64,000 nucleotides of DNA from Legionella_C dresdenensis (GTDB taxonomy: Bacteria > Pseudomonadota > Gammaproteobacteria > Legionellales > Legionellaceae): contig NZ_JBHSAB010000020.1 of assembly GCF_042649825.1 (NCBI RefSeq), positions 1-64,000 on the forward strand, read 5' to 3'. The translations under genes and the position numbers were made by a program. Below are positions 45,811 to 55,004 of the stretch, one piece after another. Within the stretch, counting starts at the first letter, position 1, and every line of letters begins with the position of its first letter. Below the pieces are notes generated by a model that was not told the DNA's origin, did no database searches, and saw only the letters and a list, made by a program, of their open reading frames with translations.

Positions 45811-47608
45811 GCGAAATCTCCTGTTTCTTAAAGGGCTGATAGCTATAGCCATCCTCCTTGATGCTCCATTTAAAAAATTCAATATAGTTAAGCCGAAGGC
45901 CATGAACAACTGCACCCAACAGGCATAAAGCCAGATTAAGCGATTGCCCGACGAGCAAAACAAGAATCGCCAGCAGCCAACTGCTGGCTTTCCCGGACTC
46001 GGTAATATGATGCGCCATAGTATTAAATGTAACCGCTAATGAAGCGCCGGCCAATCCCAGAGCAAATAAGCGCAGATAACTGAGAATGTCGCCAAATAAA
46101 GTGGGTAATTCCGTTAAAGCACTCACACCATGAAAAATCCTTGTTAAGAAATTTTTTACGCTGGTAATGGGTTTATTTGAAGCAAAAACCGTAATCAGCA
46201 GCAGGCTCAGGATAAAGAGGTAAATCGCGGGCTGAGTAAACATAGTGCTGTGTTTGATTACACCAAAACCATAGAGCAATGCGGAAACAATTAATAAGAT
46301 AAATCCGATGGCATGAATCCGCTCATTACGATGCCGGGCAAACCAGGCGCGCATGCCGCAGGCAATGCAGATATGTAAACAGCCAATAACGAGCACAAGA
46401 ATCATCATCCGATTGAAATTATTTATATCGATTATTTTTAGTTTTGCCAGCCAGCTTCCGGCTTTTGGTTCAACGCCCCAGTAACTGCCCAGCATAACGC
46501 CATAGATAATGGAAAAAATACTAATCACCACAGCCAGAGGTCTTAACCATGCGCCAGCATTGTACCGCCCCATCTTTTTCCAACCCAAAGCGGTACACAG
46601 TGCCAACACAATGCCATAGCCGGCATCTGCAAGAATCATCGCAAAAAAAATTGAAAAAGAAAAAAAGACCATAATCGACGGGTCAAAGGCATGATAGCCC
46701 GGGGTCTGATAAAAATTAACCAATTCGGAACCGGCTTGTAACCAGGGCCGCGACTCCAGCAGGGTAGGGGGTAATTCGTCTGGTAAAGGTTGCTCAATCG
46801 CCAGACTTAATTGCCGCGCTTTACAAAATTCGGCAAGACGCTGCAATTCCGCCTGCGGAACCCAGGCCTGTAACAGAAAAAACTCTTCATGCTCTTGTGT
46901 CTGCCCTAACGCCTTATGCAATTCGGTCCTATCAGAGAATTGCGCCATCTCACAAGCCAGTAAATAACGATAGCGGGTTAAATTACGCTGCTCATCCAGC
47001 AAATCATCAATACGTTCATTCAACTCATCCAGTTCAGCACGCAATTCCTTTAGCGCAATGGAACCGGTATGCATTCGGCGAAAGGGAAAATGCTCTTCTT
47101 GCGGCTCTTGTTCAGACAACAAAATAATAAAGGCATAATGATTATTGCGGTATATTTCCTGCAAAGGGATATCATTCGGAATCCGGGCCAATTCTTTTAA
47201 GTTAATTTTATAAAACCATAATTTGATACCGCCTAAATCCTCTTCCGCTGGCAAAACAAAATCGCCCCATTGCGATACCGCATGAATTCGGGAAGTTAAA
47301 AAGTCACGGCGATCAACAGCCGCTCTTAACGCTTGCTGATTAGTCAAGATCTTCTTCACCACCTCATCGGGGTTAAAATCCCTTTGAGAAAGGCGCGGAT
47401 TGCCCTGCTCAGATGAATTGTCCAGATAGAGCAAAGCCGCTTTTATCTGATCCAGTAACGTTGTCGAAGGGGTGGTTAAAGCCGATTTAGAGGGCGGGTT
47501 GATTGCAATTAAATGCATGCAGCCCAAAGCCTGCAACCCGGCCACAATATCTGCCTTGCAGCAGCTCGGGCCTAGCAGACTCACTTTTTCAAACGTTGCG
47601 ATGCTCAT
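45803..47608 (-). CDS. atpI: V-type ATPase subunit I (a subunit)
   Basis: The 601-residue protein has a cytoplasmic N-terminal half (about residues 1-320, with a coiled coil near 185-220) and a C-terminal half with about seven to eight membrane helices, ending with the LPTLFGDILSYLRLFALGLAGASL block, whose Arg is the essential residue facing the proteolipid ring. Its start is one base from the subunit D end; its end overlaps subunit K. Confidence 0.92.
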   Translation of the reverse strand: MSIATFEKVSLLGPSCCKADIVAGLQALGCMHLIAINPPSKSALTTPSTTLLDQIKAALLYLDNSSEQGNPRLSQRDFNPDEVVKKILTNQQALRAAVDRRDFLTSRIHAVSQWGDFVLPAEEDLGGIKLWFYKINLKELARIPNDIPLQEIYRNNHYAFIILLSEQEPQEEHFPFRRMHTGSIALKELRAELDELNERIDDLLDEQRNLTRYRYLLACEMAQFSDRTELHKALGQTQEHEEFFLLQAWVPQAELQRLAEFCKARQLSLAIEQPLPDELPPTLLESRPWLQAGSELVNFYQTPGYHAFDPSIMVFFSFSIFFAMILADAGYGIVLALCTALGWKKMGRYNAGAWLRPLAVVISIFSIIYGVMLGSYWGVEPKAGSWLAKLKIIDINNFNRMMILVLVIGCLHICIACGMRAWFARHRNERIHAIGFILLIVSALLYGFGVIKHSTMFTQPAIYLFILSLLLITVFASNKPITSVKNFLTRIFHGVSALTELPTLFGDILSYLRLFALGLAGASLAVTFNTMAHHITESGKASSWLLAILVLLVGQSLNLALCLLGAVVHGLRLNYIEFFKWSIKEDGYSYQPFKKQEISHE

Positions 47609-48201
47609 CAGCGCATCCTCTTTCTTTTAGCGATTTTGGATCGAACCACTGCCGCTCGCTCATTATCGGTTAAAAAGATCTGGATCAGCCGAATGTTATT
47701 TAATGCTCGGGGAATTAATACTTTTTCAAAAAGATTTTTCCGTTGAGTTACGGTTTGAATCGATTTCGCCAATAATTTTTGCCTGTCGGCGGCAATTTGC
47801 AAGCGCAACTGTAATTCAATTTTTGCGCGCAAGGCGTCGATTAACTTTTCAAACCATTGCGGGGTATTAAAGTAGACATAATCGAGCGTATTAAAAACTA
47901 TAGCTTGTAACACCGGTAACTTAACTCCAACAATGTTTTCTTCAGCGATAACAATTTCTTTGATTTCCATGAAACTGGTTACCAGATCTATCGTGCCGGC
48001 AACCATGGGCAAATCATTTTGAATACTTTGTTCTAATGCGTTTTCCTGTTGGTTTAACGCGTTAATCTCAGCATCGATATGGCTGCGTTCTGACAATAAT
48101 TTTTTTCTTTTCAATTCCAAAGACGGCAAAAACCGCTGATAGTTTTTCAGATTTCTTTGTTCCTGACTGAGCGATGCTTTATTAAGCTTAATTTGCGACA
48201 T
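47608..48201 (-). CDS. atpD: V-type ATPase subunit D
   Basis: The start at 48201 gives 197 residues beginning MSQIKLNKASLSQEQRNLKNY; the frame is open to 48243 but this is inside subunit B and less likely. The protein is mostly two long helices, as expected for the central rotor shaft, with a basic C-terminal tail (RSKIAKRKRMR). The ATG overlaps the end of subunit B. No subunit F gene is found, as in chlamydiae. Confidence 0.9.
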   Translation of the reverse strand: MSQIKLNKASLSQEQRNLKNYQRFLPSLELKRKKLLSERSHIDAEINALNQQENALEQSIQNDLPMVAGTIDLVTSFMEIKEIVIAEENIVGVKLPVLQAIVFNTLDYVYFNTPQWFEKLIDALRAKIELQLRLQIAADRQKLLAKSIQTVTQRKNLFEKVLIPRALNNIRLIQIFLTDNERAAVVRSKIAKRKRMR

Positions 48202-49552
48202 GATCCGCATCCGATTGTGCCCTGGCATTAAAATATTTCGCAACGAGCTCCTGTTTCATCAATAATTCATTTTCATGAAAGCATTCTGCAAGCGTTTGCC
48301 AACATAAATCCAAGGCTTCTTCTAAAGGAATCGAAACTTTAATGTCCATAAATCGTTCGCGAAATAAAGAACCGAATTTAAGTAATCGCTCATCAAATTC
48401 AGAAATTTCAAAAGCCATTGCCTGTTTTTGTTCCGCCTCACAAGCGGCCGAATAAAAGCGGATCATCGTATTCATAATCTGGCTATGATCATCCCGGGTT
48501 TGCTTGCCGATCACATGTTGTTTGAGCCGCGACAATGAACCAAAAGGATCAATGGAACCTGAATGGAGATATAGCTGCCCTTCGGTGATATAGCCGGTAT
48601 TATCAGGAACAGGATGGGTGACATCATTTCCTGGCATCGTAGTCACTGAAAGGATGGTTACCGAACCTGCGCCCTGGAAATCGCAAGCCTTTTCATAGCG
48701 TCTTGCTAATTGAGAGTATAAATCTCCCATGTAGCCGCGGTTAGAGGGCACCCGTTCCATGGCAATACCAACTTCTTTCAAGGCGTCAGCAAACGCAGTC
48801 ATATCGGTTAATAACACTAACACCCGCTTGCCTTCTTCAATCGCCATTTTCTCTGCTACTGCTAATGCCATATCGGGAATAAGCAAGCGCTCTAAAATTG
48901 AATCGGAGGCCTGATTCACAAACATAATGGTACGCGCAATGGAGCCATGATCTTCGAAGGTTTTGCGGAAGGCGTAATAATCATCGAACAGTAATCCCAT
49001 ACCGCCAAAAACAATGACGTCAGCTTCAGCCTGAGTCGCAATTTTGGCCAATAGCTCATTGTAGGGTTCACCTGCTATAGAAAATATTGGAATTTTCTGG
49101 CTTTCAACCAGACAATTAAAAATATCAATCATAGGAATATTGGTGCGAATCATCCTGGAGGCCAGCGTTCGCCGTGTTGGATTTACCGTTGCGGTACGAA
49201 TAGACGTTTTATCATCCTGTTCCAATTTCGGGCCGCCATCAATGGTTTGGCCAACGCCATTAAATACTCGCCCCAGAATATTGGGGGAATAACTGACTTG
49301 CATTGGATGGCCAAGAAACGTGACTGATGCGTCAGTCGATAGCCCTTTCGTACTGCCATACACCTGGAGGGTAACGATTTCGTTTTCCAAATGAGTAATC
49401 TGAGAGAGCAACACGCCCTTTGAAGTATGAATCAAGGCCAAATCATCCAGTCTGGGAGCAGATATGGCCTTAGTATCAGGCATAGCCGGAACAACAACTT
49501 TCAGAATATCTCCGGTAATTTCGTGAATATTTTTATAGTGAATATTACTCAT
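48188..49552 (-). CDS. atpB: V-type ATPase non-catalytic subunit B
   Basis: The start at 49552 gives 454 residues beginning MSNIHYKNIHEITGDIL. It has the B-subunit layout: a beta-barrel N terminus, then a nucleotide-binding fold with a degenerate P-loop (FSIAGEPYNELLAKIA), FGGMGLLFDDYYAFR and VLLTDMTAFADALKEV. This is the first V-ATPase gene of the group. Its start overlaps the upstream phosphate acyltransferase gene by 8 bases, which links the ATPase to that gene's transcript. Confidence 0.93.
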   Translation of the reverse strand: MSNIHYKNIHEITGDILKVVVPAMPDTKAISAPRLDDLALIHTSKGVLLSQITHLENEIVTLQVYGSTKGLSTDASVTFLGHPMQVSYSPNILGRVFNGVGQTIDGGPKLEQDDKTSIRTATVNPTRRTLASRMIRTNIPMIDIFNCLVESQKIPIFSIAGEPYNELLAKIATQAEADVIVFGGMGLLFDDYYAFRKTFEDHGSIARTIMFVNQASDSILERLLIPDMALAVAEKMAIEEGKRVLVLLTDMTAFADALKEVGIAMERVPSNRGYMGDLYSQLARRYEKACDFQGAGSVTILSVTTMPGNDVTHPVPDNTGYITEGQLYLHSGSIDPFGSLSRLKQHVIGKQTRDDHSQIMNTMIRFYSAACEAEQKQAMAFEISEFDERLLKFGSLFRERFMDIKVSIPLEEALDLCWQTLAECFHENELLMKQELVAKYFNARAQSDADHVAN

Positions 49553-50498
49553 TGCATTCTCTCGTTGTTGCCTTCGCATTAGCCATCATCACAGCCACAG
49601 CACATGAGCCAATCCGGGAGCGTACATTATCAGCCCGACTGGTTAAAACGATAGGCACTGCCGCGCCTAGAATGATTCCTGCAGAGAGTGCATCGGCAAT
49701 GATGACCAGTTGCTTGGCTAAAATGTTACCGGCCTCCAAATTAGGAACTACAAATATATCAACATCGCCTATTACCGTAGATTGAATATGTTTAGTCTGG
49801 GCCGCGTGAAGGCTGAACACATTATCGTAAGCGAAGGGGCCATCAACTATGGCTCCGGTAATTTGCCCGCGTTCTGCCATTTTTGCCAGACACGCGGCAT
49901 CTGTTGTCGAAATCATTTCGGGATGTATTGTTTCAACTGCGGACAACAATGCCACTTTGGGTGTTTCATCGTTATTAAATGCATGAAACAAATCAACGGC
50001 GTTTTGAATAATGTCTTTTTTAACCATTAAATCAGGCGCGATATTAATGGCTGCATCGGTGACAATGAATGGCTTATGGTATTTTTCAATCGCCATAATA
50101 AAAGCATGGCTAATGCGGCGGCGAGTACGCAATCCATTTTCTTTTTTAATGACGGCATGCATTAATTCATCAGTATGCAAACTCCCTTTCATTAAGGCCG
50201 CTACTTTTCCTTCACGCGCCAATTGTACTGCTTTTTCTGCAGCATCTGGCGGTTCTGAAATATTAATCAACTCATAGCGGCTGATGTCTGCCTTCAGCTT
50301 TTGTGCAATAGACTGAATTTTGGCTTGTGGGCCAATCAAAACAGGCTCAATCAATCCCAAATGATTGGCTTCGATAGCCCCTTCAAGTGAATCTTCACTA
50401 CAGGGGAACACGACACCAACTTTAATTTTTGGCAACGATTGGCATTTTTGCCGAAAATCTTCCGCTAATTTATCCAAATCAAGTTTTTTTTGTGCCAC
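49545..50498 (-). CDS. phosphate acetyl/butyryltransferase
   Basis: The 317-residue protein belongs to the phosphate acetyl/butyryltransferase family, which moves acyl groups between CoA and phosphate. Visible blocks: VVFPCSEDSLEGAIEA, KGSLHTDELMHAVIKKENGLRT, FIVTDAAINIAPDL and VPNLEAGNILAKQL. Often such genes are followed by ackA and fabI; here ackA and fabI are 12 kb away. Its start overlaps the PHB depolymerase end by 20 bases, and its end overlaps V-ATPase B by 8 bases. Confidence 0.92.
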   Translation of the reverse strand: MAQKKLDLDKLAEDFRQKCQSLPKIKVGVVFPCSEDSLEGAIEANHLGLIEPVLIGPQAKIQSIAQKLKADISRYELINISEPPDAAEKAVQLAREGKVAALMKGSLHTDELMHAVIKKENGLRTRRRISHAFIMAIEKYHKPFIVTDAAINIAPDLMVKKDIIQNAVDLFHAFNNDETPKVALLSAVETIHPEMISTTDAACLAKMAERGQITGAIVDGPFAYDNVFSLHAAQTKHIQSTVIGDVDIFVVPNLEAGNILAKQLVIIADALSAGIILGAAVPIVLTSRADNVRSRIGSCAVAVMMANAKATTRECNE

Positions 50499-51840
50499 GT
50501 TTTACTCCACCTTTGATTCGCTGGCCGCTTTGTTTTGCAACAAAGGCATTTATTTGAGGAATAATATGCTTGCGAAATTTACTGCCATTGAACAAACCAT
50601 AATGGCCAACGTCCGCAGCAAGATAATATTTTTTCTTATCGTCAGACAGGTTTTTGCATAAAGTAATGACTGATTTCGTTTGCCCAAGCCCGGTTATATC
50701 ATCATGCTCGCCTTCGATAATTAAAATTGATGTATTCTTGATATCCTGTAAACGAATGGTATTTCCTCTGGATTTATAGTGCCCTTTAGCCAGTAGCTGC
50801 TCCTGAAAAACGGTATTAATGGTTTGCATGTAAAATTCAGCCGTTAAATCCATTGTTGAAAAATATTCCAGATAAAAACGTATAGTTTTGAAGGCAGCAT
50901 CACGTTTATTTTCCGCATAATTTTTAATCGCTAATTGCAGGGATTCGATATGGCGTTGTATATTCATGCTCATAAAGCCGGAAAGCTGCATAAACCCCGG
51001 ATATACTAATCGCATTGCGCCCGGAAATCGGCCCGGTACCATGGAAATAACGTTTTGCTGAAACCAGTCATCGCCTCTGGAAACCGCCAGTTCATTGACC
51101 GCCGTTGGCGATTTGGTAGTATCAATTGGACCGCCCAGCAAGATAGTGCTGGTCGGCAAATGGGGATCGTTAACTGTGGACATTAAAGCCAGCGCAGCCA
51201 GCACCGGAACTGTCGGCTGACACACCGCCATAACATTTAAATCCGGACCCAGGAGCCTGAAGTAGGAAATAACGTATTCAATAAAATCATCCAAATCAAA
51301 CGCCCCCTCTGCCAAAGGTACATCACGGGCATTTTTCCAATCAGTAATATAGACATCATAAAAAGGTAACAATCCCTGAACCGTATCCCGCAACAGAGTG
51401 GCGTGGTGTCCGGACATAGGAGCGACAAGCAGCATTTTCGGCATTGTGTTATCAGCGATGCCCTTTTTCTTGAAGCGCAATAAATCACAAAAGCTTTTAC
51501 GATCAACGAGCTCCTCAATAATATCGTAGTATTCATCACCTATTTTTACGTCTTTGATATCAAAGCATGGTTTCTCATAAATATTGGTGATCATATGAGT
51601 GACATAGCAGTAACCCGTTAATTCTCTAAAATATTTAATTGTTGAGCGCATAGCCATTTCACTTAACTCCTTTTGAGCATCAGGTAGAAACGGCACATTG
51701 ACTGGCAAATTCATGGTATCGGCAATTCGTCTAAAACGCTTGGAAAGAGTAAGACAATAATCAGAATAAGGCTGCAACGACCTCATTGTGAAATCATACC
51801 AGTTATATAATGAACGGCTATCAAGGGGGTTGTTTAGCAT
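50479..51840 (-). CDS. phaZ: intracellular PHB depolymerase
   Basis: The 453-residue protein matches intracellular polyhydroxybutyrate depolymerases of the Ralstonia PhaZ1 type, which release 3-hydroxybutyrate from storage granules. The catalytic Cys207 is in AVCQPTVPVL, the oxyanion region in APMSGHHATLLRDTV, and the likely Asp and His in EGEHDDITG and DVGHYGLFNGS. It is the first gene of the long minus-strand series and overlaps the phosphate acyltransferase by 20 bases. This suggests breakdown of stored PHB and acyl-phosphate formation are linked. Confidence 0.9.
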   Translation of the reverse strand: MLNNPLDSRSLYNWYDFTMRSLQPYSDYCLTLSKRFRRIADTMNLPVNVPFLPDAQKELSEMAMRSTIKYFRELTGYCYVTHMITNIYEKPCFDIKDVKIGDEYYDIIEELVDRKSFCDLLRFKKKGIADNTMPKMLLVAPMSGHHATLLRDTVQGLLPFYDVYITDWKNARDVPLAEGAFDLDDFIEYVISYFRLLGPDLNVMAVCQPTVPVLAALALMSTVNDPHLPTSTILLGGPIDTTKSPTAVNELAVSRGDDWFQQNVISMVPGRFPGAMRLVYPGFMQLSGFMSMNIQRHIESLQLAIKNYAENKRDAAFKTIRFYLEYFSTMDLTAEFYMQTINTVFQEQLLAKGHYKSRGNTIRLQDIKNTSILIIEGEHDDITGLGQTKSVITLCKNLSDDKKKYYLAADVGHYGLFNGSKFRKHIIPQINAFVAKQSGQRIKGGVKRGTKKT

Positions 51841-51969
51841 AGAAGCATCCTTACTCTATGAATTACTTATATTTTCATTCAAATAGTATAGAAGACTTCC
51901 AGTGAAATTTTACAATGGGGGTAAAATATTTTTCGGGGCTTAATTATATGGTCTGTTGGATAAAAGGTT

Positions 51970-51995
51970 CGTCTTTGCGAGCGTTCGCAAAGACG
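51970..51995. terminator. 11-bp perfect hairpin between two minus-strand genes
   Basis: cgtctttgcga / tcgcaaagacg with a 4-base loop. On the minus strand it follows the LRR-like gene and comes before the phaZ promoter region; a short T run comes after. It may be a terminator or a small dispersed repeat. Confidence 0.6.
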
Positions 51996-52022
51996 GTTTA
52001 TTTGCAACTTATTAAAATTTGT

Positions 52023-53171
52023 TCACCTAACATGGGGAGTGGCTATACCTCCCGATTGCTGCGGCTGCAATAACTCTTTTATTTCTTTATTAACAAGATT
52101 ACCAGTATTATCCATCCAGCCTAATTTGATACATATTTGCCGGCTTCGGTTATTATGATTTTGCGCATGTTTTATGATGTCTTCGAATGGCATCAATTTC
52201 CTGACGTTGGTATTTCGGAAAAAACCGAAACAGCCTTGCTTGTCCTCTTTCAATTGCTGCTTATGGTTTGCAAGAAAAATTCGTTTTAAGCGGTTATTTT
52301 CCGACATAGGGCGATTTAATTTTATATTATCATCTTTATAGTCTATCTCAACGATACTTTTTGGCACATACGTAAGTATTTGATCAACTCTCTCGCGATT
52401 ACGACGCTTAAATACCGTCCCGTCCAAGCTATTACCTAACTGCCCCCATTTGGTGATCTCACTCAAAACAAGGCCTTTTACCATGCTAGTTTTTAATGAC
52501 TGTAACATTACTCTACTATTGTGCATTATAGTTTCGATATTAATTTCAGAATCTATAGCATTCAATTCATGTATTGTTAGTTGCGTGCAGCGAAGTCCGC
52601 TAAAAATGTTAGTCAGAGTTTGCCCGTCAGCTGATAAAAACCAGAATCCGTCAAGTTTAAGTTGCTTTACATTAGCAGGTATATTATCAAAGATAAGCTT
52701 TTCATAGCCATTAAGCGACTCAATAAGGGTGGGTTTTAATATCAAGCTTTCGATTGATGTAATGGCTTTAAATGCCTCGACAATATTATTGCTATCGACT
52801 GGTTTATTCAGATCATAAAAATATTCCTCAAGAATGAGATTTTTAATGGACGATGGGATAGCACGACAAAATTGTACGCCTTCCTCGCTTCCATCAATTA
52901 TAGATACCCCTTTATTGTGTAGGCCGATAACGTGTTGTGGTAAATATTTTAGTGATTCTCTGATAATTGGCTTTAATCTTGTTGAATTTACATAATCCAG
53001 TGAATATTTAACAATTTTAACTCTCACGGGGATTTCGTTATATAATTCAGCCAGTTCAGCAACTGAGCAGACTTTAACAAATTTTGTTAAATCTAATTCG
53101 CCGTCAGCTTGCTTAATTTCCTCTTTAAATTGCGCAATTTGTTGCGGCGAAAGACTTACTTGTGCAGGCAT
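52023..53171 (-). CDS. LRR-like orphan protein, possible effector
   Basis: The ATG at 53171 gives 382 residues; a TTG four codons upstream is in frame but less likely. The middle shows degenerate leucine-rich units of a type common in secreted proteins of Legionella-like bacteria (IPSSIKNLILEEYF, IPANVKQLKLDGFW, VPKSIVEIDYKDD), spaced irregularly. The C-terminal third is more basic and polar. No signal peptide is seen. The gene stands alone, AT-rich and next to accessory genes. Effector role is inferred from architecture only. Confidence 0.72.
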   Translation of the reverse strand: MPAQVSLSPQQIAQFKEEIKQADGELDLTKFVKVCSVAELAELYNEIPVRVKIVKYSLDYVNSTRLKPIIRESLKYLPQHVIGLHNKGVSIIDGSEEGVQFCRAIPSSIKNLILEEYFYDLNKPVDSNNIVEAFKAITSIESLILKPTLIESLNGYEKLIFDNIPANVKQLKLDGFWFLSADGQTLTNIFSGLRCTQLTIHELNAIDSEINIETIMHNSRVMLQSLKTSMVKGLVLSEITKWGQLGNSLDGTVFKRRNRERVDQILTYVPKSIVEIDYKDDNIKLNRPMSENNRLKRIFLANHKQQLKEDKQGCFGFFRNTNVRKLMPFEDIIKHAQNHNNRSRQICIKLGWMDNTGNLVNKEIKELLQPQQSGGIATPHVR

Positions 53172-53273
53172 AAAAAAAACCAATGATAATCTGTATCCAT
53201 ATTGTAAAACACATGAAATATTTGGTCAAGATGATTAAATATAACCAATATTGGCGGCATTATATTAATATAT

Positions 53274-53304
53274 GTGTTGAGCTGCATTTTATTTAGCTCA
53301 ACAC
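53274..53304. terminator. 10-bp stem-loop after a Cys-rich protein gene
   Basis: gtgttgagct and agctcaacac (53274-53283, 53295-53304) pair perfectly around an 11-base AT loop, 8 bases after the stop of the minus-strand gene at 53313-53873, and an AT-rich tail follows. Likely an intrinsic terminator. Confidence 0.65.
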
Positions 53305-53312
53305 CTATTCAT

Positions 53313-53873
53313 CTACAAGGGGCATGCAATTTTAGTCCAGGGATTTTCGGTTATATTTAATTTCTCTAATAAGGCTTTGCGCAGAGCAGCACTTGAGGAA
53401 AGCATTGAGCCCGACCAAAAGCCTGTAGAACAGGTGCTCAAATCACAGTTTCCTCCGAAAGTGACAAATGTTTGCTCATGTTTTATTTTACAACTGCAGA
53501 TCGCTTTTTTGGCATTCATAGGATCTACAGTGCATGGTGCGTCCACGCAATCAGTCCAAGGCTTGCCTCGTGGACAGGTCAAACTTTTCTTGTGATTAAA
53601 TTGTTTGAATGAAAAAGTTGAAATAACTTTTTTGACTTTAAAAGCCGCTTGCCTGGGGGCGCGTTTGCCACATTTTTTATACCCTACACTATCCCCTTGC
53701 TCCACATCACACGAACAAATAGCGTAATCGGGATGCCTGGGATCAGGAATACAAGGCGCGGAAGTACAAAGCGCGTACTCTTGATTACACACGATTGCAT
53801 CTTTAGCGACTCCTGCATAGGATGCACTGATAAAAAAGAAAATAAAAAATAGCAGATAACGATAGCTCATCAT
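53313..53873 (-). CDS. secreted protein with a duplicated Cys module
   Basis: The 186-residue protein has a signal peptide (MMSYRYLLFFIFFFISASYA) and two similar Cys modules: C29, C36, C41, C53, C55 and C100, C109, C114, C126, C128. Both share the spacing C-x4-C-x11-C-x-C after the first Cys and the pattern APC.xDP...AICSC. Four further Cys are near the C terminus. It is likely disulfide-bonded and exported. Function unknown. Confidence 0.8.
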   Translation of the reverse strand: MMSYRYLLFFIFFFISASYAGVAKDAIVCNQEYALCTSAPCIPDPRHPDYAICSCDVEQGDSVGYKKCGKRAPRQAAFKVKKVISTFSFKQFNHKKSLTCPRGKPWTDCVDAPCTVDPMNAKKAICSCKIKHEQTFVTFGGNCDLSTCSTGFWSGSMLSSSAALRKALLEKLNITENPWTKIACPL

Positions 53874-54061
53874 GATGTCCTTATAAAATCCCTTTCTACA
53901 TACCCTTTACTATAAATCAATATTTGCAATCAGGTATTTATATTGCCTGAATTCAATGAACTTTCGCCATATTGACAAGTTTTAAAAAAAGCAGCAAGCT
54001 AAGCGCCGATGTGTAAATCTCTACTCAAAAAGTTATTTTTACGTTCATTATGGAGAATGAA

Positions 54062-54907
54062 ATGAAATTAAAAGGGAAAAGCAATAACGCTGGTTTCTCG
54101 CTCTCGTTAACCGGAATTTTTCTTGCTTTAGCAGGCTTAAGCGCACATGCTGGCACAATGGGTCCTGTTGCAGCAGCGCCTGGAAATATTTACGCAGGCG
54201 TTTTTGGCGGCGGCGGCGCTTCAACCAAGACTGACCTCAGTCAATATGGAACTGCATTCTTTCCAGAAGCAGCAGGCGGTCCCCTGGCAGTAGATGCTTT
54301 TGGCCGCACAAACAGCCGCTCCATGGGAATGGTTGGCGGTCAGATTGGCTATCAATGGACAGATATTGTAACAGCTTTTACCAGCTGGACTTTAACACCC
54401 GCTTTTGAAGCAGAAGGCTATTACCTTGGCAAAAGTAACTTTACAGGCCATGAAGTTAACAACAATACAACCCGACTTCCCGAACATGATTTTGCCGTAA
54501 CCTATCCAACAAGCGCAGGCGTTTTTCTCATCAATGCAGTATTGAATTTTAATTCAGACAGCTGGTTACGCCCCTATATAGGCGCGGGTATCGGCGGTGC
54601 GGTATTCTCAATTAACAATGCCAATGCACTTCAAGTTTCACCACTAGAAGTTGGTGTTAACCATTATAATTCTAATACCAGCAGTAAAGACAGTGCTTTT
54701 GCTGGTCAAATTAAAGTGGGTTCAAATTTTGCAGTCAATCCGCATGTAAGCATTTTTGCTGAATACCGCTGGCTCTATGCAGCCCCGACCAGCTATACCT
54801 TTGGTTCAACTTCTTACCCAACACACGCGGCAACCAGCGCGTGGCGTGTTGATTTTGGAGCTCAGAAATACAATATGGGTTCTGCAGGTATTCGCTACAC
54901 TTTTTAA
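54062..54907 (+). CDS. outer-membrane beta-barrel protein
   Basis: The start at 54062 is preferred to 54050 because the GGAG at 54052-54055 is then correctly spaced. The 281-residue protein has a signal sequence ending GLSAHA, and repeated aromatic/Gly beta strands (GIFYAGVFGGGG-like, YQWTDIVTAF, LRPYIGAGIGGAVF), ending in the barrel-type C terminus GIRYTF. It resembles Opa/OmpA-like small barrels. A hairpin terminator follows. Confidence 0.85.
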   Translation: MKLKGKSNNAGFSLSLTGIFLALAGLSAHAGTMGPVAAAPGNIYAGVFGGGGASTKTDLSQYGTAFFPEAAGGPLAVDAFGRTNSRSMGMVGGQIGYQWTDIVTAFTSWTLTPAFEAEGYYLGKSNFTGHEVNNNTTRLPEHDFAVTYPTSAGVFLINAVLNFNSDSWLRPYIGAGIGGAVFSINNANALQVSPLEVGVNHYNSNTSSKDSAFAGQIKVGSNFAVNPHVSIFAEYRWLYAAPTSYTFGSTSYPTHAATSAWRVDFGAQKYNMGSAGIRYTF

Positions 54908-54933
54908 ATAATTCCCTTTATCTCCCACTGTTT

Positions 54934-54960
54934 AAAGCCTGTGATTTAATCACGGGCTTT
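54934..54960 (+). terminator. intrinsic terminator after the barrel gene
   Basis: aaagcctgtgat and atcacgggcttt form a stem with a small loop and are followed by aattt. Position just after the barrel gene and before the convergent secreted protein gene fits a bidirectional terminator. Confidence 0.75.
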
Positions 54961-55004
54961 AATTTATGTAATGCTTGCACTTCCTTTGGTTTAGACTTGA
55001 ATCC

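Noticed and set aside
45370..45963. Longer 197-residue form of the proteolipid subunit
   Set aside because: The extra 51 residues lie in the end of the subunit I gene and do not look like a c-ring N terminus; the ATG at 45810 gives the normal length.
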